Positions 53,873 through 62,516 of a stretch of 64,000 nucleotides of DNA are shown one piece after another. The stretch covers positions 152,756 through 216,755 of the forward strand of contig CALKJO010000007.1 in NCBI GenBank assembly GCA_937995825.1, read 5' to 3'. Source of the DNA: an uncultured Anaerolineae bacterium (lineage in GTDB: Bacteria > Chloroflexota > Anaerolineae > Aggregatilineales > Phototrophicaceae). Under the pieces are notes generated by a model. The model worked only from the letters and a program-made list of their open reading frames with translations, did not search any database and was not told the origin of the DNA. The position numbers and the translations under genes were made by a program. Positions within the stretch are counted from its first letter, which is position 1. Every line of letters begins with the position of its first letter.

Positions 53873-54823
53873 ATGGCAAAAATCGTCACCGTTGGCGTGC
53901 ATATTCTCGATGTTCTAGGGCGGCACGTCACCGAGATTCCGCCCGGTCAGGGCATCGCTTTGATCGACGAAATCCGCCTGACCGTCGCCGGAACCGCCGC
54001 CGGAACCGCGGTCGATCTGGCAAAGCTCGGCGCAGAGGTGATCGCTGTTGGCGCGGTCGGGCATGACGACGCCGGCAGTTTCGTGATCGACACGATGAAC
54101 CGCTACGGCATCGACACGACCCACATGGTGCGCAAGACCGGTGTGCAGACTTCCTGCACGATGCTGCCGATCCGCCCGAACGGCGAACGCCCTGCCCTGC
54201 ATGTGATCGGGACAAACGCCGAGCTAACGCTCGACGATATGCCCTGGGAGACGATCAAACAAGCGGGCTATCTGCATTTCGGCGGGACATACCTGCTGCC
54301 TAAGCTTGACGGCAAACCCACCGCCGAGATTCTCAAATTCGCCAAGGATAACGGCGTGGTGACAACGCTAGACATGCTCGCTGTCTCTCGCCCGGATTTA
54401 CTGGAGGTGATCGAACCGGCGCTGCCCTATATCGACTATTTCATGCCGGGGCTGGATGAAGTCCGCATGATCACGGGCTTGGAGGATCGTCGGGAGATCA
54501 TTCAGTTCTTCCTGGATCGCGGCGTTAAGCACACGGTGTTCAAGATGGGCGCGCATGGCAGCAGCATCGCCGGGCGCGACATGGACGAAATCCGCATTCC
54601 GGCGTATAAAGTGAATGTGGTGGACACAACCGGCTGCGGCGACGCTTACTGCGCGGGCTTCATCGTCGGCTTGGAGCGCGGATGGTCGCTGGAGCAGGCG
54701 GGTCGCTTTGCGTCGGCGGCGGCAAGCCTAGTCGCCACCGGACTCGGCTCGGATGCGGGTATCATCGACTTCGAGACAACGCTGCGCTTTATGGAAACTG
54801 GCGAAACCCTGCCCTTAGCATGA
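53873..54823 (+). CDS. PfkB-family carbohydrate kinase
   Basis: The 316-aa kinase is of the ribokinase/PfkB family. Signature 2 is VDTTGCGDAYCAGFIVGL with the catalytic base D257. The N-terminal GG motif region (LTVAGTAAGTAVDLAKLGA) is altered to AGTAAG. The start ATG 53873, four bases after the isomerase stop, has AAAGG upstream. The frame is open for 70 further codons inside the isomerase gene, but that is a shadow. Substrate unknown. Confidence 0.9.
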   Translation: MAKIVTVGVHILDVLGRHVTEIPPGQGIALIDEIRLTVAGTAAGTAVDLAKLGAEVIAVGAVGHDDAGSFVIDTMNRYGIDTTHMVRKTGVQTSCTMLPIRPNGERPALHVIGTNAELTLDDMPWETIKQAGYLHFGGTYLLPKLDGKPTAEILKFAKDNGVVTTLDMLAVSRPDLLEVIEPALPYIDYFMPGLDEVRMITGLEDRREIIQFFLDRGVKHTVFKMGAHGSSIAGRDMDEIRIPAYKVNVVDTTGCGDAYCAGFIVGLERGWSLEQAGRFASAAASLVATGLGSDAGIIDFETTLRFMETGETLPLA

Positions 54824-54848
54824 TCTCTGATCGAGGACGGATATTCCA

Positions 54849-55844
54849 ATGACCTACTTATTCAACGATCCGATCAACTTCCGCGAAGACATGATTGAAG
54901 GCTATGTCGCTGCCTACAGCCGCATGGTCGAGCGCATCCCCGATGCCTCCGGCGTCCGCATTGCGGGCGGCGCGCACAAGGGCAAGGTGGGTGTGCTGGT
55001 CGGCGGCGGCTCAGGACACTATCCCGCCTTCTGCGGCATGGTCGGCAGGGGTTTTGCCACCGGCGCGGTCATCGGGGATGTTTTCACCTCTCCGCCCGGC
55101 GAGCAGTGCTACCGCTGCGGCAAAGGAGTCGATGGCGGCGCGGGCGTGGTCTTCAGCTACGGGCGCTACAGCGGCGATGTGATGAATTTCTCGATGGGCG
55201 AAATGCGGCTGGAGATGGAAGGGATCGATGTCCGGCAGGTGATCGTCACCGACGATGTGGCAGCTTCCCCCAATTTCGATGAACGGCGCGGCGTGGCAGG
55301 CGATTTTTACGTGTTCAAGGCGCTGGGTGCGTCGGCATGGCGCGGCGACTCGCTCGACACGGTGGAGGCGCTGGGCAACCGCGTCAATCAGTGGACGCGC
55401 ACCTTCGGGATCGCCTTTTCTGGCTGCACGCTTCCGGGAAAATCCGAGCCGCTGTTCACGGTCGCGCCGGGCAAGATGGAACTCGGCATGGGAATTCACG
55501 GTGAACCCGGCATCGAAACCGGCGATATGGCATCGGCATCGGAGATCGCAAAGCTGTTGGTTGATAAGGTGCTGTCCGACGCGCCCTTGGACGCGCCGAG
55601 CCGCGCCGCTGTGATGATCAACGGGCTGGGCGCGACCAAATATGAGGAGATGTTCGTCCTTTACGGCTCGGTGCATAAGCTGCTGCAAGCGGCGGGCATC
55701 GACATCTACAAGCCGCTGGTGGGCGAATTTGCCACCTCGCTGAACATGGCGGGCTGCTCGCTCACTGTGAGCTGGATGGACGCTGAGCTTCAGGCGCTTT
55801 ACGATTACCCGGTTGAGTCGCCAGCCTTCACCACCTGGGGGTGA
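54849..55844 (+). CDS. dhaK: Dihydroxyacetone kinase subunit DhaK-like (ketose-binding)
   Basis: This 331-aa protein has the DhaK fold. H217 in MGIHGEPG corresponds to the His that binds the ketone covalently as a hemiaminal. H57 (GGGSGHYPAF) and D110 (SGDVMNFSMG) match the other substrate residues. The canonical GSGHEPAH segment is GSGHYPAF here, a change next to the ligand. That supports a substrate other than dihydroxyacetone, perhaps a tetrulose. The gene is followed at once by dhaL; no dhaM is in the window. Confidence 0.9.
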   Translation: MTYLFNDPINFREDMIEGYVAAYSRMVERIPDASGVRIAGGAHKGKVGVLVGGGSGHYPAFCGMVGRGFATGAVIGDVFTSPPGEQCYRCGKGVDGGAGVVFSYGRYSGDVMNFSMGEMRLEMEGIDVRQVIVTDDVAASPNFDERRGVAGDFYVFKALGASAWRGDSLDTVEALGNRVNQWTRTFGIAFSGCTLPGKSEPLFTVAPGKMELGMGIHGEPGIETGDMASASEIAKLLVDKVLSDAPLDAPSRAAVMINGLGATKYEEMFVLYGSVHKLLQAAGIDIYKPLVGEFATSLNMAGCSLTVSWMDAELQALYDYPVESPAFTTWG

Positions 55845-55851
55845 GCCAATA

Positions 55852-56478
55852 ATGGCAGAACACGCTGAGATCGCCGCCGCCGCGCTCGATGCGGCGCTGG
55901 CAGCCATCCTGGAACATGAAGATGAACTCGGCAAGCTCGACTCGGTCGCGGGCGATGGCGATCACGGGGCGGGCATGGCGCGCGGCTTCCGCGCCGCTGT
56001 CGCCGCTGATCGGAACGGAAGCGCCGGTCAGATCATCGCCAATGCGGGCATGGCATTCGCCAACACCGCAGGCGGCGCGTCTGGCGCATTGGTCGGCATG
56101 TTCATCATGTCGGCGGGCGCCGCCTTGACCGACCCGATTGACGCCGCCAAAGTCCATGCCGCGCTGACCAAGGGCATTGAAGCGATGGTCAGGCTGGGCA
56201 AGGGGCAGGTCGGTGAAAAAACGATGCTCGACACACTGATCCCGTTCGCCGCCGCCTACGGTGAAGCGGCGCAGGCGGGTTTGAGCGTCCGCGCTGCCTG
56301 GGAACAGGCGCTGCCCGCCGCCGAAGCCGGCATGAAATCGACCGCGCAGATGATCCCAAAGCGCGGACGTTCATCGGTGCTGCGGGAGAAAAGCCTCGGC
56401 ACACAAGACCCCGGCGCAACATCGATCTACTACGTCCTTGCAGCAGTGGGGCGCGTGCTGGCGGAACACTGTCCATGA
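55852..56478 (+). CDS. dhaL: Dihydroxyacetone kinase subunit DhaL-like (nucleotide-binding)
   Basis: The 208-aa subunit has the DhaL nucleotide site: D30, D35 and D37 in LDSVAGDGDHG coordinate Mg2+, GGASGALVG follows, and RGRSSVLREKSLGTQDPGATS matches the C-terminal loop. It carries the phosphoryl donor to DhaK. Without DhaM the donor is likely ATP, although a DhaM gene elsewhere is possible. ATG 55852 is seven bases after dhaK; its stop overlaps the next gene by four bases. Confidence 0.92.
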   Translation: MAEHAEIAAAALDAALAAILEHEDELGKLDSVAGDGDHGAGMARGFRAAVAADRNGSAGQIIANAGMAFANTAGGASGALVGMFIMSAGAALTDPIDAAKVHAALTKGIEAMVRLGKGQVGEKTMLDTLIPFAAAYGEAAQAGLSVRAAWEQALPAAEAGMKSTAQMIPKRGRSSVLREKSLGTQDPGATSIYYVLAAVGRVLAEHCP

Positions 56479-57431
56479 CCTACCGCGTTGTGGCGACAGC
56501 GCGCTCTTTTTGCAGCACGCCGGGCGCGCATCATGACTATCTGCGCGATCATGGCTGCGAAGTCGCGCTGCGCGCCGCTGCGCATCCGCTGAGCGCCGAC
56601 GAACTGCGCGCGCTGGTCGCCGGCGTCGATGGGCTGATTCTGGGCTTGGATCGCTGCGATGCATCGGTAATTGCAGCGGCAGACGCGCTCAAAGTGATCT
56701 CCCGTTACGGCGTCGGCGTCGATGAAGTCGATCTCGCGGCGGCGTCACGGCGCGGGATCGCCGTGACGACCACGCCGGGTGCAAACAGCGCCGCCGTAGC
56801 TGAACTGACCATCGGCTTGATGTTCGCGCTGGCGCGCCACATCCCCCAAGTCGCGGCGGCGGCGCGGCGCGGCGAATGGCTGCGCCCGATGGGCTGGGAG
56901 CTAAGCGGCAAAACGCTCGGCGTGATCGGTCTGGGCGCGATTGGGCGCGAGGTCGTCCGGCGCGCCGCCGGTTTGGGGATGCATATCATCGGATATGACC
57001 CAATCGCGGGCGAGATCGCCGGCGTCGGACGAGTCCGCCTGCCCGATCTGCTCCGTCAGGCGGATGTGGTGACGCTGCACGTCCCACTGACGACCGAGAC
57101 GACAAACCTGATCGATGCGGACGCCATCGGTCTGATGCGCGATAGCGCAGCGCTGATCAACACAGCGCGCGGTGGATTGGTCGATGAGGAGGCGCTCTAT
57201 CAGGCGCTGGCATCGGGCAAGCTGATCGGCGCGGCGATGGACGCCTTCCGTCAGGAACCGCCGGCGGGATCGCCGCTGCTTCAGCTCGATAATTTCATCG
57301 CCATGCCGCATCTGGGCGCGACCACCCGCGAAACCACGCTCAAGATGAGCCTGATGGCGGCGCAGAACTGCGTCTCCGTGCTGCGCGGCGAACCCTGCCC
57401 GTATATCATCAACCTAAAGGACTTGCCATGA
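56475..57431 (+). CDS. D-2-hydroxyacid dehydrogenase (PGDH-like)
   Basis: This 318-aa enzyme has the NAD motif GLGAIG (152-157) and the catalytic R232 (NTARGGLVDE), E261 (FRQEPP) and H279 (MPHLGATT). This is the family of 3-phosphoglycerate, glyoxylate and hydroxypyruvate reductases. No ACT domain is present. It overlaps dhaL and the GPI gene by four bases each (ATGA). In this pathway it could act on a phosphorylated or free sugar acid. The substrate is not visible. Confidence 0.88.
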   Translation: MTYRVVATARSFCSTPGAHHDYLRDHGCEVALRAAAHPLSADELRALVAGVDGLILGLDRCDASVIAAADALKVISRYGVGVDEVDLAAASRRGIAVTTTPGANSAAVAELTIGLMFALARHIPQVAAAARRGEWLRPMGWELSGKTLGVIGLGAIGREVVRRAAGLGMHIIGYDPIAGEIAGVGRVRLPDLLRQADVVTLHVPLTTETTNLIDADAIGLMRDSAALINTARGGLVDEEALYQALASGKLIGAAMDAFRQEPPAGSPLLQLDNFIAMPHLGATTRETTLKMSLMAAQNCVSVLRGEPCPYIINLKDLP

Positions 57432-58006
57432 ACTTCATGCCGCCGTTCACCAAGATGATCGATCTGGCTACCGGTGTCATTCAGGATGCCGTGCTGGTTC
57501 AAGAGCGCTATCTCTGCGACATGCGCGGGATGTATGCCGACTCCGCCGCCGAAGCCGCGCTTGCCGCCGCCAACCCGCTGATCTACCGTGTCTATGAAGC
57601 GACCGCTAACCCCGATGAACACGGTCAGCTTCGTTATTCGACCACCGTGATCGAGCCGGGCAAGGTGGGCGATGAATACTTCATGACCAAAGGGCATTAT
57701 CATGCCAGGGGCGAGTGCGCCGAGCTGTATTTCGGGCTGGCGGGCGAAGGCGTGCTGATTTTGCAGACGCCGGCGGGCGAAGTCAGCATTCAGCGGATGA
57801 CGCCCGGCGCGGCGTCATATGTCCCGCCGTACTGGGGTCACCGCACGATCAATATCGGCAGGGTCCCGTTTGCGTTCTTCGCCTGCTATCCGGCGGAGGC
57901 GGGCTATGACTACGGAGCAATCGCCGAAAGCGGCTTCGCGTCGCTGATCATCGAGCGCGACGGCGCGATGCAGGCGATCCCCAACCCGCGCTTCACCCGT
58001 AAATGA
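57428..58006 (+). CDS. Cupin-type glucose-6-phosphate isomerase family protein
   Basis: The 192-aa protein matches the archaeal-type (cupin) phosphoglucose isomerase. Metal ligands are H90 and H92 (TKGHYH), E99 (CAELYFGL) and H138 (PPYWGHRT), at the spacing known from Pyrococcus. The length is normal. Such a cupin is unusual as a member of a short-sugar operon. It could isomerise a tetrose phosphate instead of glucose-6-phosphate, replacing the RpiB-like DerI of tetritol pathways. That is inference. Confidence 0.88.
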   Translation: MNFMPPFTKMIDLATGVIQDAVLVQERYLCDMRGMYADSAAEAALAAANPLIYRVYEATANPDEHGQLRYSTTVIEPGKVGDEYFMTKGHYHARGECAELYFGLAGEGVLILQTPAGEVSIQRMTPGAASYVPPYWGHRTINIGRVPFAFFACYPAEAGYDYGAIAESGFASLIIERDGAMQAIPNPRFTRK

Positions 58007-58107
58007 AGCGGCGCTGCACAGATTGAATTGCTGCTCGTGCGCGAAATGACGGTAAAATCATGGTCATATAACAGGTCATTGGACAACCTCGGCACATCGG
58101 ATGAACC

Positions 58108-59646
58108 ATGAAAAACTACGTTTTGGCGCACGATTTAGGCACGACCGGCAACAAAGCCACGCTGTATGACCGCGATGGCGCGCTGATCGCCAGCAGCTTC
58201 TTCGCCTACGGAACGTGCTACGATCAGGTCGGCTGGGCGGAGCAGAATCCCCAGGACTGGTGGCAGGCGGTCTGCGACTCGACGCGGGCGCTGCTGAAAA
58301 GCGTCCCCGGTCTGCGGGCGGATGAGATCGGCTGCATCGTCTTCAGCGGGCAGATGATGGGCTGCGTCCCGCTGGACAAGCACGCTCACCCGCTGCGCAA
58401 CGCGATCATCTGGGCGGATCAGCGCGCCGTCGAACAAGAACGCTGGCTGGCGGAGCGCGTCGCGCCCGAAGAAGTCTACCGGATCACTGGGCATCGGCTG
58501 AGCGCGTCGTATTCGCTGCCGAAAATGCTCTGGCTGCGCGATCATCAGCCCGACCTCTACCGGCAGACCTATAAATTCGTCCACGCCAAAGACGCGATGG
58601 TCGCGCGGCTGACCGGAAGGTTCGTCACCGAACCGTCGGACGGGTCGAGCATGAACCTGTATGACCTTGAACAGGGCGCATGGTCGAGCCGGATCATCGA
58701 CGCGGCGAACCTGAACCCCGATCAGCTCCCCGACATTGCGCGCTCAATCGATGTGGTGGGCGAACTGCTGCCAGACGCCGCCGAAGAAGTCGGCTTGAAA
58801 GCCGGCACGCCGGTGGTAATCGGCGGCGGCGACGGCGCGTGCGCGGCGGTCGGCGCGGGAGTCGTGGCTGAAGGCGCAGCATACAACTACATCGGCTCAT
58901 CATCGTGGATCGCGCTGACCTCCGCCAAGCCGATCTACGATCCTGATCAGAAAACCTTCACCTTCGGGCATATCATCCCTGATCGGTTCATGCCGACTGG
59001 GACGATGCAGGCGGCGGGCGCGTCATATCAGTGGACGCGGGACAATCTCGCGCCGATGGAGGCGAAAGCCGCTGAAGAACTCGGCATCAGCGCCTACGAA
59101 ATCATCAATCTTGGCGCGGAGAAGTCGCCCGTCGGGGCGAACGGACTGATCTACCTGCCGTATCTGATGGGCGAGCGCTCCCCGCGCTGGAATCCGCGCG
59201 CGCGCGGCGCATTCGTCGGCTTGACGATCCGCCACACACGCCGCGACATGGTGCGCGCCGTGCTGGAAGGGATCACTTTCAATCTGCGCGTGATCCTGGA
59301 CTGCTTCCGCAAGCAAGGGGCGCAGATCGACGCGATGCGCGTGATCGGCGGCGGCGCGCGCGGTCGCTTCTGGAATCGCATCATGGCGGACATCTACGGG
59401 ATGCCCGTTCACCGGATGAGCATTCTTGAGGAAGCGACTTCGATGGGCGCCGCGGTCGCGGGCGGCGTTGGCGTCGGTATCTACAAGGATTTCAGCATCA
59501 TCGCGCAGATGAATCACATCGCGGAGACGATCCAGCCCGATCCGGCGGCGCAGGCGCAGTATGACCGCATCTATCCGATCTTTGAAGCCACATACACCGC
59601 CCTGCTCCCGATCTACGATCAGATCGCGGAGCTAAACGCACGATGA
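58108..59646 (+). CDS. FGGY-family carbohydrate kinase (xylulokinase-like)
   Basis: This 512-aa kinase is closest to xylulokinases. The N-terminal phosphate loop is HDLGTTGNKATLYD, substrate-side IIWADQRAVEQ follows, and the catalytic base is D242 in IGGGDGACAAVG. C-terminal MGERSPRWNPRARGAFVGL and VIGGGARGRFWNRIMADI complete the family pattern. A 101-base gap before it contains TATAAC (58067-58072) and TAAAAT (58053-58058), so an internal promoter is possible. It overlaps the next gene by four bases. Confidence 0.92.
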   Translation: MKNYVLAHDLGTTGNKATLYDRDGALIASSFFAYGTCYDQVGWAEQNPQDWWQAVCDSTRALLKSVPGLRADEIGCIVFSGQMMGCVPLDKHAHPLRNAIIWADQRAVEQERWLAERVAPEEVYRITGHRLSASYSLPKMLWLRDHQPDLYRQTYKFVHAKDAMVARLTGRFVTEPSDGSSMNLYDLEQGAWSSRIIDAANLNPDQLPDIARSIDVVGELLPDAAEEVGLKAGTPVVIGGGDGACAAVGAGVVAEGAAYNYIGSSSWIALTSAKPIYDPDQKTFTFGHIIPDRFMPTGTMQAAGASYQWTRDNLAPMEAKAAEELGISAYEIINLGAEKSPVGANGLIYLPYLMGERSPRWNPRARGAFVGLTIRHTRRDMVRAVLEGITFNLRVILDCFRKQGAQIDAMRVIGGGARGRFWNRIMADIYGMPVHRMSILEEATSMGAAVAGGVGVGIYKDFSIIAQMNHIAETIQPDPAAQAQYDRIYPIFEATYTALLPIYDQIAELNAR

Positions 59647-60557
59647 TCGCGCCGGTGACGCAGCGGACGTTCTATTTCATCGGCGTGACGACCGGGCAGT
59701 CGTCGATCATGCGGATTTTTCCGCGCTGGATGGCGATTCTCGGCATCGAGTGCGCGATTGCCGGGATCGACGCGCCGCTGAACGCGCCATCCGAAACCTA
59801 CCGCGAGATCGTCGCGCACATCAAAGGCGATCCGCTGGTGGTCGGCGGGCTGGTGACCGCGCACAAGATCAGTCTGCTGAATGCTGCCCGCGATCTGTTC
59901 GACGAACTGGACGACCTGGCGGTATTGGCGGGCGAGGTCTCCGGCATCGGTAAACGCGGGGATACCCTGATCGGCTTCGCCCGCGACCCGATCTCATCAC
60001 GGCTGGCGCTCGATGCGTTCGTCCCGGCAAGCCATTTCGCCCAAACAGGCGGCGATGTCCTGTGTTTCGGCAGCGGCGGGGCAGCGGTCGCTATCAGCAT
60101 CGCACTGGCGCGCGGGAGCGATCCCCCGCGCCGGATGATTCTGACCGACATCGACGCAGCCCGGCTCGACCACGCCCACGCCATCCATGAAAAGCTGGAG
60201 ACGGGGATCAAATTTGAGTACCTCCTCAACGGCGATCCCGCCATCAATGCCGCTCTGATGCGCGATCTGCCGCCGGGTTCGCTGGTGATCAACGGCACGG
60301 GGATGGGTAAAGACCTGCCCGGCTCGCCGATCCAGGACGGCGCGCTGTTTCCAGAACGCGGGCTGGCATGGGAGCTGAACTATCGCGGCGAACTGACCTT
60401 TTTGAAGCAGGCACGGGCGCAGGCGGATCGGCTGCTGGCGGTCGAAGATGGATGGACGTACTTTGTGCATGGCTGGACGCAGGTGATCGCGGGCGTGTTC
60501 GATGTGCGGCTCACACCCGATTTATTCCAGCAGATGAATGACGCCGCCAAACGCTGA
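59643..60557 (+). CDS. Shikimate dehydrogenase-like protein in the sugar operon
   Basis: The 304-aa protein has the AroE two-domain layout. Catalytic Lys is K75 (LVTAHKIS) and catalytic Asp is D115 (GFARDP). The NADP loop is CFGSGGAAVA (141-150). The shikimate-carboxylate motif, normally HSLSP, reads QSSIM at residues 19-23, so one of the two binding serines is lost. It is therefore unlikely to be a true AroE. With its ATGA overlap to the kinase gene, it probably oxidises or reduces an intermediate of the same pathway. It ends six bases before a convergent gene. Confidence 0.83.
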   Translation: MIAPVTQRTFYFIGVTTGQSSIMRIFPRWMAILGIECAIAGIDAPLNAPSETYREIVAHIKGDPLVVGGLVTAHKISLLNAARDLFDELDDLAVLAGEVSGIGKRGDTLIGFARDPISSRLALDAFVPASHFAQTGGDVLCFGSGGAAVAISIALARGSDPPRRMILTDIDAARLDHAHAIHEKLETGIKFEYLLNGDPAINAALMRDLPPGSLVINGTGMGKDLPGSPIQDGALFPERGLAWELNYRGELTFLKQARAQADRLLAVEDGWTYFVHGWTQVIAGVFDVRLTPDLFQQMNDAAKR

Positions 60558-60563
60558 TCGGCG

Positions 60564-61514
60564 TCAGCGGTAGACTTCGCACCAGGGCGCGCTGCACTGC
60601 GTGCTGAAATCGGCGCTCTCCGACGCCTCCGGCAGCGCGAAGAACTCATCGGTCGTGACGCTCGTGAAGGTGTAATCCACAAACAGCCGGAAGTTCTCGC
60701 CTTCGATCAGCATCATCTTGGAGAACGGCGTGTAGCTACGGGCGATCAGGTTGAACTGCGTCCCATCCGGCAGGACTCCGCCGCGCCGCCTAGCCCGCCG
60801 GTCATAGAATCCAACCACGAAAGGTCCGACCGCTTGATAGGGCGCGCGGAAGCCGCTGGGAGTCGGCGTGCCGCCCGTCCCTGGCACGGTCAGCGCCGCC
60901 GCCGCCGGATCGAGCGCCGCCGTCCGGTTGAGCGTCTCGATGAAGACGCTCGCCTGCATCTCGGCGCGATAGCAGTAATCCGGCTGCTCGAAATTGAGCT
61001 GGAGCGAATAACCGTTCAGCTCAACAATCTGAATAAGCGTCTGCACCGCCCGCGAACAGCGCATGATCGGGTCGTCGCCCTGCCAACCGCGCGGGCGCAC
61101 CGTCCGCGAATTCATCACCACGTCCGCCAGCAGTTCCAGATCGTGGCGGATGTCGCGAGCGACCGCCGCTGGCGTACTGGGGATGACACCAAACCAGCCC
61201 TCTGGACGCACATCCGCGCCGAGCGTCGCGCCGACCAGCAGTTCCAAGTCCAGCCGCAGCAGGATGGCATACTGTGGATTGTTGATGTCGAGATTGCCTG
61301 ACCAGCCCGCCGGGCGATCCACGCCGCGCGTCGACGACGCCAGCAGTTCGAGATCGGCGCGCGCGGCGGTCAAAGTCGGGAGGATGGCAAGCTGCGCTTC
61401 ATCCAGCGGCTCGAAAGTCGGTTCCGGCGCCGGAGCCGCATCCTGCGCCAGCGCCATCCCGCTAAACCACAGCGCGATCAGTGCCGCAACGATACCCCAG
61501 AGTGACCGAGGCAT
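60564..61514 (-). CDS. Secreted protein with three DLELL...RPxGWxG repeats
   Basis: This 316-aa protein has a signal peptide (MPRSLWGIVAALIALWFSGMALA). Three related segments of about 30 residues lie at 46-74, 83-109 and 119-147, each with DLELL, a variable 8-10-residue stretch and RPxGWxG. The rest is Pro/Thr-linked and then beta-rich (about 205-316) with four late Cys in total. No family was recognised. The ATG 61514 is chosen because AAGGAG lies 9 bases upstream; longer frames start at 61532 and 61583. Convergent with the catabolic operon. Confidence 0.75.
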   Translation of the reverse strand: MPRSLWGIVAALIALWFSGMALAQDAAPAPEPTFEPLDEAQLAILPTLTAARADLELLASSTRGVDRPAGWSGNLDINNPQYAILLRLDLELLVGATLGADVRPEGWFGVIPSTPAAVARDIRHDLELLADVVMNSRTVRPRGWQGDDPIMRCSRAVQTLIQIVELNGYSLQLNFEQPDYCYRAEMQASVFIETLNRTAALDPAAAALTVPGTGGTPTPSGFRAPYQAVGPFVVGFYDRRARRRGGVLPDGTQFNLIARSYTPFSKMMLIEGENFRLFVDYTFTSVTTDEFFALPEASESADFSTQCSAPWCEVYR

Positions 61515-61592
61515 GGGCTTCTGCTCCTTCATTTCCGTCTGTGAACTACTGGGTATTCTATGCCAGCCGTATCCACCGGGCAAATATCGCCG

Positions 61593-62204
61593 TCAGTGCG
61601 GCAGACTGGGCGGCGGCGGCGGGGCGAACAGGTCGCGTGCTGGCGGAGTCAGCGCATACTGATGAACCGATGCGCTCAGCAGCATCCGCAGCGCTGACGC
61701 CGCCTCAGCGCTCAGGCGCATGAACGCATCCGGCGGCAGATCGTTCGCCTCCAGTTCATCCAGCGTCACCTGGACGAGCTGACTCAGCTCCGCCGCCGTC
61801 ACCCCAGCCGCCGCTGCGCCCTGGCGCATGACCACATACGGCGCGATGATGCCCGCCAGCGTCTCAATGACCGGAGCCGCCGCCCCCACAATCACTACCA
61901 CCGGCGGCTGCTCCTGATCGACAAAAAAGGCGTTCACTTCGGTATACGACGGGAACAATGGCGCGCACAAGACGGCGTACATGCGCGTGTAGCCCTCCGC
62001 CCAGGCGCGAAAAGCCATGCCCGCGTCGGATGCGCCGGGCATCAGGTCTCCCATGAGCGCCAGCGCGCCGTGCGCCGCCAAGCGGCGCGCCAGATCGGGC
62101 AGCGGCGCGGGATAGTCGCCCGCCTGCGCCCAGTTGGGCGGGACAAGCTCAGGCGCATAGCGGCGCGCAATGGCGATCAGGGCGCGTTCAAGGCGTTCTG
62201 TCAT
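61593..62204 (-). CDS. Hypothetical helical protein
   Basis: The 203-aa protein is mainly helical, with a central hydrophobic segment (about residues 90-125: PPVVVIVGAAAPVIETLAGII) and a Pro-rich C-terminus. There is no signal peptide or known motif. ATG 62204 with GGAG upstream is chosen; the frame stays open to 62393, but that part has no protein-like pattern. It is likely transcribed with the downstream secreted protein (gap of 78 bases). Function unknown. Confidence 0.55.
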   Translation of the reverse strand: MTERLERALIAIARRYAPELVPPNWAQAGDYPAPLPDLARRLAAHGALALMGDLMPGASDAGMAFRAWAEGYTRMYAVLCAPLFPSYTEVNAFFVDQEQPPVVVIVGAAAPVIETLAGIIAPYVVMRQGAAAAGVTAAELSQLVQVTLDELEANDLPPDAFMRLSAEAASALRMLLSASVHQYALTPPARDLFAPPPPPSLPH

Positions 62205-62516
62205 AATTCTTGTCTCCGTTCTGCATATGATCGTAACGCTGAGCGCGTGTGGAAATGGGCGCAGGGTCGCGCTGAGCGCCTGATTAAGCACGGGCAAATT
62301 CTCATTTCCATTTATAGCATAACACGGGTTCTGGATTTGCATAGGTACAAATGTTCGTAATAATTTTCCAACGACAGGGATGTGGGATGACAACCCAATG
62401 ATACGCCGTATCGTCGTGCGCTTATCCGGTCACAACCATACCCTGAGTGGTGAAATGCGCCCCAGTTGGATATAGTCTATGCGCGAAAGTTAATGTTCGA
62501 TGATGGAGTTTTGAAA
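62205..62516. other. Divergent intergenic region, 312 bases
   Basis: This region separates the hypothetical protein (minus) and the sugar isomerase (plus). Its centre (about 62310-62375) is AT-rich. A TATAAA-type -10 for the minus gene lies near 62320, and TATAGT (62471-62476) could be the -10 of the plus gene. GATAC-GCC-GTATC (62400-62412) is a small palindrome. No RNA gene or ORF with protein-like composition was seen. Confidence 0.4.
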
